A stretch of 64,000 bases of DNA from Adiantum capillus-veneris (lineage: Eukaryota; Streptophyta; Polypodiopsida; Polypodiales; Pteridaceae). The notes under the pieces are model-generated. The model ran no database searches and was not told where the DNA came from. It worked only from the letters and a program-made list of their open reading frames with translations. The position numbers were made by a program, and so were the translations under genes. The DNA is taken from NCBI GenBank assembly GCA_014529385.2, contig CM043942.1, forward strand, positions 61,293,184 to 61,357,183. The letters are read 5' to 3'. Of this stretch, positions 54,779 to 64,000 are shown piece after piece; positions within the stretch are counted from its first letter, which is position 1; each line of letters opens with the position of its first letter.

Positions 54779-57700
54779 TTGTTCACGCTCCATTTCTCCT
54801 ATTTTCGGGCAGTTTTCACATCAGGTGCAGCATTTACCGTGGTTGACAACAACAACACAAATGTGTTCAAGATGTTTGCTGCTGAGGACGGGTTGGATGG
54901 GGACAACTACCCTATGTGGGGTTATATGATACAACATGTTCTTGTGTCAAAGGGCGTCTGGAACATTGTGCAGGGCATTGATGAATGTCCTGGTTCTGAG
55001 GATGTAGGCGATGTTGAGGATGTTGCAGGTCTTGCTGCAAGGATTGCAGCTGTCAGAGTTGTTTTGCCTACGGTAGAACAAGCTCATTGGGACGTTAAGG
55101 ATGCGCAGGCTCATGCATTAATTGCGTTGTCTGTGAAGCGCACCATTGTTCCTCACATCCATTCAGCAAAATCTACAAAACAGGCTTGGGATATTTTGGC
55201 TGGTCTTTATGCAAGCCGCAATGAAGCTAAAATTGCTTTGCTGCGTAAAGAGCTGGAGTCGAAGATTATGCATGAGGAAGATGATATGGACACTTTCCTT
55301 GCTAGTGTCAAGGATATCAATGAGCAACTTATTTCTGCAGGTGAAGTCATTTCAGACAGTTCCCTTGTGCAGACTGTTCTTGATGCCTTACCAAATTCCT
55401 ATCAGACTTTTGCTAGTACTTGGAGACTGATGACCCAAGGAAATCTTGAAGTTGTCAAGTTTGATGCATTATGCACATTGCTGTTGCAAGAGTCACTTTC
55501 TAGAAAAAATAGGACTAGGCAGCGTGCAGTTGAACAAGCTTTTATTGCTTCTCAAAGAAAGGGTGGTAACAGTAATGTAGCCACTTCTTATGGTTCTGCT
55601 GCGAGTGGCAAAAATTCTGTTCCTAATGCTTCTGCTGGCAGCAATGCGTGTGGAAATTCTGGTGCCAAGGGCAAAAAGAAGATGCGTTGCCATTATTGTA
55701 AAGCTAATGATCACTTGATCAAGTCGTGTCCTAAGTTGAAGGCCAAAGAGGCTAAGAAGAAAGAGGGTGGTTCCACTGCAAATGCTGGTTCCACTACAAA
55801 TGCAGCCATTGTTGAGTCTTTTGTGAAAGGAGACTGTAATGCTGATGTTGATGCAGAATGGGCTTTTAGCGCAGAGTGCACTTACAATCCTGTTGTCCAT
55901 GATGCATGCTTGTCATTTGCTGCAGATTCACATGTGTGGTATTTCGACAGTGGTGCTACAAAGCACATTACCTCACATCGTGAATTGTTTACCTCTCTCG
56001 AGTCTGTCCCTCATGGGAATTCAGTCACTTGTGCCAACAATGCCTCATATCCAGTTCAGGGAGTTGGAAAGATTGTACTTACTGCTGCAAATGGCATTTC
56101 CTTCACACTTGTTGATGCACTTTATGTACCTGGGATCAAGAAGAATCTCTTGTCTGTATCCGCACTTGCTAGACTTGGACTTGTAGTCAAATTTGTGGAT
56201 GACAGATGTACAGTTCATGATCTTACTTTTGGTGATGAAATTGTTGCATCTAGCCTTTTGTGTCGTGGGTTGTATAAGCTCACTTTGTATGACAAGTGTG
56301 GAAAAAATTTTGCAAATGCTGTTGTAGATTCGAGGGCTATTTCAGATGCAAAACTTTGGCATGCACGTTTTGGTCATCCGAATTTTGCCAGTTTGCTGCG
56401 TTTGCAGAAATCTGATATGGTTGCTTCTTTGCCGCCTCTTGAAGCACCTGTCAAACATGTTTGTGAAGGTTGTATTTTGGGTAAGATGCAGCGTTCTAAG
56501 TTTCCAAAGGATGGTTCAATTCGGGCCACATGCAGGTTGCAGCTTGTGCATAGTGATGTTTGTGGGCTCATGCAAACTCCGTCCTTGGGCAATTACCTAT
56601 ACTTCGTGACTTTCATTGATGATTACTCCAGGCATGCATGGGTATTTCCGCTTAAAGCGAAGTCCGAAGTTTTTATGTGCTTCAAACAATTTTTGGCTAC
56701 AGCTGAAAATATCTCGAAATGTACTATGGGCACCCTCCGTTCCGATCGAGGGGGGGAGTATATGTCTCATGAATTTAATGCATTTCTGGCTAGTCGTGGG
56801 ATAAAACACCAATGTACAGTGCCTTATACACCTCAGAAAAATGGTGTTGCTGAGAAGAAAAGCAGGTCACTGACGGAAATGGCACGATGTATGGTCAAAA
56901 GTCAAGCTTTGCTGCATTCTTTTTGGCTTGAGGCCATCATGTGTGCCACTTATGTACTTAACAGGTGCCCTACGAAAGCTTTGCAGTCTATTACTCCATA
57001 TGAAGCATGGCATGATAGAAAGCCTTCTATTGAGCACATGCGTGTTTTTGGTTGTTTGGCATATGCTTTGGTGCCACAAGTGCAGCGCAGAAAATTGGAT
57101 GATAAGGCTATCAAATGTATTTTTGTTGGTTATAGTGCTGAAAGCAAAGGTTACAGGTTGTATCATCCACAAAAAAAACATATTCTGGTTTCACAGGATG
57201 TAGTGTTTGTGGAAGATTATGTTCAGCCCTTGTTGTCATGTACTAGAAACAGTAATGTAAGCTCACAGGACATTTATGACACTTTCTTGCCTCTTTTCAG
57301 TGGTGGAAATACGAATGTAAGTTCCAATGAGGCAAATGTACAGCCTATGGGGGTTTCTGAAAATGTTTTCGATCAGCCTATTACTGATGCATATGTACAT
57401 GATGTACTTGATGAGGAAAGGGCTGAAAATGAGCAGGCTAGAGGTATGCCAAAATGGCTGGTGCACACTTTGCGTGATAGTAAATTGGATGCACCTTTGT
57501 CTAGTCGTACTCGTTCAGGCTCTCGCCATGCATCTTATGCATCAGATTGTTATGCTTTGGCTGTGTCTAGTTTACATGATGTTGAGGAGCCTCTGTGTTT
57601 TGATGAAGCACAGAATTCAAAAAATTGGATGGCTGCCATGCAATCAGAATATGATGCTCTTATAGAAAATGACACATGGAATTTATGTGATTTTCCTCCT

Positions 57701-59121
57701 GGCAAAAAGGCCAGTGGTACAAAGTGGGTTTACAAGTTGAAACGCAAGCCGGATGGTGAGATTTATCGCCATAAGGCTCGACTTATTGCAAAGGGTTATG
57801 CACAGCAAAAAGGCATAGATTATGAAGAGACTTTTTCTCCCACTTGTCGTATGACTACTGTGCGTTTTCTATGTGCATTGGCAGCTCATTTTGGGTTGGA
57901 TGTACATCAATCAGACATTGTTACTGCTTTCTTGAATGGTGACATATTTGAGGAAGTTTATGTAATGCAGCCTCGCGGTTTTGTCATAAAAGGACAAGAG
58001 GACAAAGTGTGCAGATGTAAGAAGGCTTTGTATGGGTTGAAGCAATCTCCTTGTGCTTGGTATGAGAAAGCTGACACTCATTTGGTCAAACAAGGCTTTC
58101 GTAACAGTCCAACAGAAAGCACATTGTATGTAAAGCGTGAGGGTGATGTACTTCTCATTGTGGTTCTTTATGTTGATGATCTGATCACTCGACCAAATGA
58201 GAGACATATTGCTGAATTTAAGGCTGATTTGAATGCTACTTTCAAGATGAAAGATTTGGGGCTGTTGCATCATTACTTGGGTATACATTTTAAGCAGTGT
58301 GATGGTGGTATTGCCTTGTGTCAGAAAAGTTACATAGAGACATTGCTATGTAAGTTTGGACTTGAGGATTGCAAACCTATTGCCACTCCCATGGAAACAG
58401 GTTTGAAGTTAAGTCTACATGATGCTGGCGATCCTGCTGATGTGACTCTTTATCAAACTGCTATTGGCTACCTCATTTATGTATGCAACACGAGGCCGGA
58501 TATTCAGTTTGCAGTCTCACAGGTCAGCAGATTTATGCATAGCCCAAGGTCTAAGCATTGGCAGGCTGTCAAGAGGATTTTCTACTACCTTAGTGGCACT
58601 TTACATCTTGGCTTGTTTTATCCCAAGGGGGGATCATTTCCGCCAGACTTACATGCTTTTTCGGACTCAGATTGGGCTGGTTGTTTTGACACGAGAGTGT
58701 CCACAAGTGGTTTTGTTTCATGCTTGGCAGTTCATGTATATCATGGTTGAGCAAGAAGCAACCTACTGTGGCCAGTTCGAGTTGTGAGGCTGAGTACAGG
58801 GCAGTCTTCACAACTACGATTGAGTGTATATGGCTCAGACGCCTTATGGCTGATTTGGGTGTTGGACACGACACTGCCAACACTATCTACACTGACAGTC
58901 AGAGCGCATTGGCAGTTGCGAGGAACCGAGTTTTTCATGCTCGCACAAAGCACATTGAGGTGCATTAGAATTATGTCAGGGAGAGGCTCTCAGCAGGAGA
59001 GATCAGCTTGGCTTATGTGCCAACACAGGACAACCTTGCAGATCTTTTCACGAAGGCATTGTCTCGTGAGAAGCTTGAAGCTTTCCACAAAGCTTTGGGC
59101 TTACTCCCCTTTGTGGACTGA
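54779..59121 (+). pseudogene. Copia gag-pol polyprotein, copy 2 (one frameshift, one stop, lost start)
   Basis: An open frame of 1323 aa (54779-58750). Residue 21 (GTG, 54839) is where copy 1 has its ATG, so the normal start is lost and the listed start is upstream. Gag about 21-290; CCHC knuckle 304-317 (CHYCKANDHLIKSC); protease DSG at 390-392; integrase HHCC about 528-562 and catalytic D593, D656, E692 (DD35E); RT about 980-1180 with YVDD at 1131-1134; RNase H from SDSDWAG at 1295. A one-base loss in a T run at 58711-58714 shifts the frame, and TAG at 58966 cuts the shifted frame. The remaining RNase H reads to TGA at 59119-59121. It would make the RNA packaging, cutting, copying and integration proteins of the element. 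Confidence 0.95.
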
Positions 59122-59196
59122 TCATGTCCTCAGGGCATGGCACTTCCCTTTACTCATGTGCCAGCTCTTTTTCACCGCATCACTCCAAGGCGGAAT

Positions 59197-59423
59197 TGTT
59201 ACCATATACATGTGGTAGTGATGTGTGTGAACACACTAGGACCACCGGGGCATTTTTTCCCTCTTTAGGAGGTTTTTTCCCCCGTGCATTGTAGATACGC
59301 CCATCACTCTAGGGCTATCTATCTTTCCATTTCACACTAAGTAACACACTCTCTATTGTGTGGCTTGAGCTTCCTTCGTCTTCTCCAAGCTGTGTGTGTT
59401 TCTCTGCAACCCTAATTCCAACA
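59197..59423 (+). repeat. 3' LTR of copia copy 2
   Basis: 227 bp; about 3.5 percent different from the 5' LTR by eye count. Confidence 0.97.
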
Positions 59424-59575
59424 CCTTTTTTCCATGTCCACTCCCTAAACAATTAAAACATAGCTTTTCCTTCTTTGCTTTCTCAAAGTCTTCACTAGAT
59501 AGATGGCCCCTATGCCCCTTGGGCTTCTTGGACTCATCAGATGCAGCTATTATAAATTATCTCTTATTATTCCCA
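59424..59575 (-). pseudogene. Gypsy gag zinc-knuckle fragment (right part of the split remnant)
   Basis: The minus strand reads ASDESKKPKGHRGHLS, then KAKKEKLCFNCLGSGHGKK, a CX2CX4H knuckle start, and stops at the copia junction. The continuation lies at 54249, so copia copy 2 landed within the knuckle end. The last position of the knuckle is not Cys after the junction. Confidence 0.65.
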
Positions 59576-59645
59576 TGAGGTATGTGTGCATTTGTATGTG
59601 CAGTATCACGCACACGTGTGTTATGCAATGCTTTTTATTAAGATC

Positions 59646-59825
59646 GTGTGTGAACGGGGTCTTGTGAACGGGAATCTTGGGTATATCTCGCACTATTGTG
59701 ATGTGATTCTCAAGTGTGTGGATTCATCCATCGGTTAACACTAGAGCTTAAGAAGCATGTTAAAACACAAGACCCCAAGATGTGTGAACGGGGTCTTGTG
59801 AACGGGCACTCAAATGTGAACGGGC
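59646..59825 (+). promoter_or_regulatory. Repeated TGTGAACGGG motifs upstream of the TATA box
   Basis: Five copies, in pairs at 59649-59672 and 59783-59806 plus one at 59815-59824, within 190 bases upstream of TATAAAAG. Likely U3 promoter elements; the factor is unknown. Confidence 0.4.
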
Positions 59826-59831
59826 AAGCCC

Positions 59832-59839
59832 ATATAAAA
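59832..59839 (+). promoter_or_regulatory. TATA box of the gypsy LTR
   Basis: CCCATATAAAAGTC context, about 390 bases before the LTR end. Confidence 0.5.
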
Positions 59840-59921
59840 GTCAATCTAAACCTAAAATACCTCATTCTCTAATTTGTGCAATTGAAGAGTTCTCTTGATC
59901 CACCTCTATCTTCTTCTTCTC

Positions 59922-59925
<4 letters not shown>

Positions 59926-59965
<40 letters not shown>

Positions 59966-59990
59966 CGTGAGTGTGTGTGTGTGTGTGTGT
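59926..59990. repeat. (GT)n microsatellite in the gypsy LTR
   Basis: Two GT runs separated by ATATATGCGTGA. Confidence 0.95.
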
Positions 59991-60228
59991 GATCGAGCAT
60001 TACGAAGGCACGACAACGGCCAGACGGTTGAGCGCGGCACGACGGTAACTCCCTCTTCATCGCAGCGAGGAATACTCCACGAAGGCGAGCTTAGGGCAGT
60101 GAGTGACACACCCTTTCTTTCTTGAGCTTGCTAGATTAGTCTGGTTGTGTGCTTGGAGCCATTTGTGGCTCGCACACAGTGTACGGCAAGTCCCTTGCAT
60201 TAACACATACGACAGATGCGTACATTTT

Positions 60229-60245
60229 TGGCGCCGCTCCGGGGA
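60229..60245 (+). other. Gypsy primer binding site
   Basis: TGGCGCCGCTCCGGGGA closely resembles the tRNA-Asp-type primer site of Athila/Tat-like plant gypsy elements (TGGCGCCGTTGCCGGGGA). Confidence 0.75.
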
Positions 60246-60963
60246 ATTGCCCTACACTAAGCTTGAGAGGCACTCTGTGCTTCTTTTGTGAGTGTTTGTG
60301 TTGGAAAGGTAGAGAAAGAAGGAGTGTGGTTTGTTTTGAGAAGAATTTGTGACCTTTGTTTTACTGCAATTTTGTTAATAAGGTATTGCAATGTACTATG
60401 TTTTTTCTGTTCATAAGGTGTTAGAATTAAGGTTGTAGAGCTATAATGTTAATTCTATAAGGTACAGGAAGTAGATATGTTAGCTAATAAGTTTCTCTAG
60501 TACTGTGTTAATGTGTAACAGTAGCTTTGTTAGTTGTAAGTAGGTAGGTTAGGTGTGTGTATGCTCGAGAGCGCATCGCAGTCGTAGCGACCTTATCCAA
60601 AAATTTAAAAAAAAATTAAAGGTAGGATTGGGATCGGGAATACTCCCCAGGCCCAAGCTCAAGTCCAAGCCTAAGCCCACGCTCAGGCTCAGGCCTCATT
60701 CACCGTTTAAAATTACTTATATTAACCTCACACCTAAGTAAAAATCCACCTTTTTGAGGACCAACGGAACTTCGGGTAACCGAACATTGTGTTGTAAATC
60801 ACACCATGACCCCTTGAGCGATATGCTCGCTTCAAGCTATCACATGCTCTAATCCAAAAATCGATCATTAAAAAACGTTAAAAAACATCAAAAAACGAGT
60901 GAAAACGGGGTGCAAAATGCCAAACAAAAAAATTAAGCAGTTAACCTTCGAGATTATTCGTCA
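60246..60963 (+). other. Leader between primer site and gag
   Basis: Non-coding; includes a short array of AAGCCTAAGCCCACGCTCAG-like repeats at 60645-60700. Confidence 0.5.
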
Positions 60964-63900
60964 ATGCTTGTAGGGTGCCAAAGGCACATGCATCTGTGCT
61001 CTAGTCGTGTGCTAGAAATTGAGCAACTAGCGAGCACTTTGACTTACGTGAGCTCTCAATACCTATCTACCTTAGGTTCCGGGCCCTCAGCGGGAACCCA
61101 AGGTAGTACCACTCAGGACCCGCATATTGCGTCCAGTGACTCTTCCTCTGACTACGATGTCATGGAGGGTTACCCAATGCCTAATCTTGATAGCTCAAGC
61201 CAAGACATGCAAGCCATGGGCCCACGGTCCGAGTCGAGCGTGCTTAGCTGCTTGAAGGAAACCTTTAGTAGAGCCACTTGCTCCGAACATGGAGCTAACG
61301 ATGTAAATGAGGGGGTAGGGAAGTAAATTCTCCATTCACGATCAATGTAGAACCTATGCCCTTAGAGAATGTGCACGTGAATACTTCATTCATTGCACCC
61401 CCTGATTCTTTAGAGCTATTTCCCTCCGAGGTTATATTACATGATGGTAGAAGCCTTGCCGAAGTACAAGAAGTTGAGTGGTATATCATTGCGGCTAGGA
61501 AAAAGGAAATCGAGAGCTTACACAAGGCGGAGCAACAAAGAGAGTTAAAAGCGAAAGCCCCTATGTCAATATCCTTGCTAGGAGAGCAATCGAGTGCTCC
61601 TGACTTAGCAACCACTAAGGGCCAACCCATAGAGAGCCACATTGCATCTAGCTCAAAGGACACCCCTAGAACCTCAATCCTAGATGGAGCACTCTTAAAT
61701 GAGAACTGGGAGTACGAACTACAAATGGAAACTCTAACCGACCTATACACAGATCACACCTATCACGTGGGTTGGTTAGATGTCCTACAATCCACAACGT
61801 GTGCTACTAGTGTGGAGGATCAATAACAAAGAGTCAGTGAGGTCATCCATAGGGTTATTGACCTAGAGAGACTGAACAAGGGGATCCACATGCCTTCAAC
61901 GGGTCTCATGAGATTCTTGGATACAGGGAAGGCTAAACAACCGACCTTATCACAAATGGAGACTCCCTCGGTAACTCTGATGGATCCTCCATATGTTGTT
62001 TTGCCAGGGGTCTCAATGCAATCTGAACCCACAAGAGATAGCTTTACTTTTCCAAGTCTAGCTCATCTTTCCCTTGATGGCACCATGGCTACCATGCCTA
62101 CACCAATGATGGGCATGCCAAGAAACACGCCATGGACCTCATTTGTTAGTAAAGAACTGCTACATGGTAGCTTAATGCCTGCAACAGTACCTGCAAGTGT
62201 GTACCAATCGTATACACCCATGGGTCCTCATACTCATGTAGTTCCTCCCTCTCCCATTGTTTCAACAACCTATGCTCCACAACCACAACACCCAAGCTGT
62301 TATTTGAATGGGACCATACCGGCTAGCATTAGCATGTCACATCCGACGTCTGCTATGCCTAGGGCCACACATATGAGCTTTGGGCCACCACATGGTACAA
62401 CACCGTACCAAACGTGGAACCCAAGGGCTTCCTATGCGCCAATCCCAATGCCAATACCTACTCCACATGTAGTCTCTGGAGCGCCTTCACCCACGGTGCT
62501 TGCTCACTTAGGTGACCTGGCAACATTTTCTCAAGCTATCGGCTGATCTATTGCTGAGAATATGCATAACACGCATGATAGAGAACCTAGAAGTAAGGCA
62601 TTACAAATAGCCAAGCGCACACAAAAATTTAGTGGAGACGGAGATGTGAGAAAGAATATCGAAGTGTTTGAATAAATATGCAATTCTCTAGGAGAACACA
62701 ATGACCTGCATAAAAGTAATGCTTTAAGCCTAACCTTAAGTGAGAAGGCAAGGGATTGGTACAAAACCCTAAGGGTGGAAGAAAAAACGATTTACCCTAC
62801 TCTTAGGAGACTGTTCTTGAAAGAATACATACGAGAGGGAGTGCTTTGGGGTGTAGCCTCTCAACTCCAAAAATCCCAACAAGAGGAAGGAGAGTCGATG
62901 AGAGATTTTATTAGTCGCTTAAAGAATTTGAGTTCTCATTGTAATCCAAATGAGTGCTTCAAAAATAATTAATTTCTTGATAGATTCATTAGGGGATTAC
63001 GACATGAGGATATCTACAATGGCCTAGTCATTAGAGGTATCACCACTTGGGAAGCGATCACCACCAATGCGATCCAGTTGGAGGATAATTTAATGATTCA
63101 AGGAGAAAGAGTGTCTGTTTCGCCTATTGCAAGGAGCCAAAGATATGTGAGATGACTTTATCAGATCTCACCAAGGCCATTCAAGAGAGTCTTAGAGACA
63201 ATCGTGCTCCACAAAACAATCATATGTATCCAAGAAGGGAGCAACAATGGTGCTCAGTATGCTATGGTCTGCATAGTACCAGTGAATGCCCTACTTTTAG
63301 AGCTAAATTCAATGGGAATTGCAATGCCTGTGGGAGGTATGGTCATCAAGCTAAGGTTGGCATAGTATTTAAGTGTGCAATGGCCAATAGACCAACCTTA
63401 GCATGGACAGACACACCTCGAGTGTCTGCATTGATGCCGGCCCCACCTCTTGAGCAAACGTCCCAACACATGGTCCCTAGGGCCCAAAATGTTGTTCAAA
63501 CAACACCCTTACAACCTCTAGTGCTAGGACCGCAACCACCACATCCGAGAATCACTTTTGTGAATCAAGTGGGTTGTGAGTCATCTATTGCTTGTTTGGA
63601 AGGCTGTGAGGAAGATAAAGACCCTAATATTGCCTATTGGATGTATGTGCTTGAAGAAAGTCCACAATATGACATGGAGGACTATTGGGGACAAGTCAAA
63701 CCTATCTATCAAGTAGTTGCTCTTGCTGCAAGAGGCCAAAATATCAATTACACTGGCAAGAGACCACCTCTTCAATGCTATGAGTGTGGAGGTCCACATC
63801 ATGTGGCCGAGTGTCCTATTAGGCTATAAAAGAACGTCACACTAATGCAAACCAATCAAGCGAGCACGTCTACAATGCTGATACTCGTGTAATCGATGTG

Positions 63901-64000
63901 GCATAGATAATTTGACTGCCCAATGTCCGAATAATCCAAATGCACCAAAGATCACACCATTAAACTTGATTGAGGTTACGAAGGAGCCATCACAAAGTAC
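60964..64000 (+). pseudogene. Gypsy gag with several zinc knuckles (runs out of window)
   Basis: Frame pieces at 60964-61326, 61356-61826, 61890-62546, 62775-62972 and 63152-63829. From 61356 to about 63150 they share one frame interrupted by stops at about 61824, 62544, 62672 and 62970; shifts lie near 61320 and 63150. A Pro/Met/Thr-rich N-terminal part precedes the capsid segment (ARDWYKTLRV, RLFLKEYIREG, SMRDFISRLKNL). Then come knuckles CSVCYGLHSTSEC, CNACGRYGH (last Cys lost), CYECGGPHHVAEC and, after a shift, CNRCGIDNLTAQC near 63892. Protease and pol, if present, lie beyond 64000. Confidence 0.8.

Larger units (their letters stand above)
54250..59423 (+). mobile_element. Ty1/copia LTR retrotransposon, copy 2 (5174 bp, near-intact)
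   Basis: 227-bp LTRs at 54250-54476 and 59197-59423 (about eight differences), TG...CA ends, 5-bp TSD CCTTT on both sides (54245-54249, 59424-59428). The primer site is TGGTATCAAAGAAG, changed from the usual TGGTATCAGAGC. The purine tract CCAAGGCGGAAT sits just before the 3' LTR. One long polyprotein frame. Same family as 16494-21508. Confidence 0.97.
59585..60224 (+). repeat. LTR of a gypsy element (left limit uncertain)
   Basis: Ends TGCGTACA at 60224, four bases before the primer site. It contains a TATA box and repeated TGTGAACGGG motifs. The left end is probably a TG near 59583-59590, but no partner LTR is in the window to confirm it. It includes (GT)n at 59926-59990. Confidence 0.55.

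Overview
This window looks like nuclear DNA of a land plant with a large, repeat-rich genome. Copia elements with TGGTATCAGAGC-type (initiator-Met) primer sites, gypsy elements, APE-type LINEs, hAT remnants, an LRR receptor fragment and two exons of a plant-type alpha-N-acetylglucosaminidase all fit that. The LINE and copia polyproteins resemble, from memory only, families I associate with fern genomes; a fern is my best guess and was not checked. No bacterial, organellar or CRISPR features were seen.

Layout. 1-890 is a LINE fragment; 1528-2900 a deleted hAT-like transposon with its own TATA box; 3443-4082 two NAGLU exons, the only convincing host coding sequence; 4662-5990 a poly-A LINE remnant. 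6547-14122 is a minus-strand LTR element of a gag-only type, with related LTR copies nested inside and an internal array of a short CTCCCC...CGGGCCATGAG repeat. 15.3-15.6 kb holds SINE-like copies. 15.67-32.37 kb is a head-to-tail series of five copies of one LINE family, all on the minus strand, interrupted by a 5.0-kb copia element (16494-21508, TSD GTCCT) and a 463-bp hAT-type MITE (31787-32249, 8-bp TSD). 34.3-42.9 kb holds two near-identical 1.6-kb blocks with decayed copia RT, arranged in permuted order around tandem duplications. 42.9-50.2 kb is AT-rich with a few exon-like islands. 50.2-51.5 kb has microsatellites, SINE-like copies and another LINE fragment. 52.9-53.7 kb is an LRR pseudogene. 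53.8-59.6 kb is a gypsy gag/protease remnant split by a second copia copy (54250-59423, TSD CCTTT) whose polyprotein is almost intact. 59.6-64.0 kb is the LTR, primer site and broken gag of another gypsy element that runs out of the window.

The most interesting signal is the LINE family. Copies truncated at different 5' points, on both strands, are directly bounded on both sides by (GA)n/(CT)n tracts, always with the same polarity relative to the element. The family ends in TTTCA pentamers rather than poly-A. This suggests a LINE that targets GA microsatellites and keeps its own landing site, which would explain the same-orientation array.
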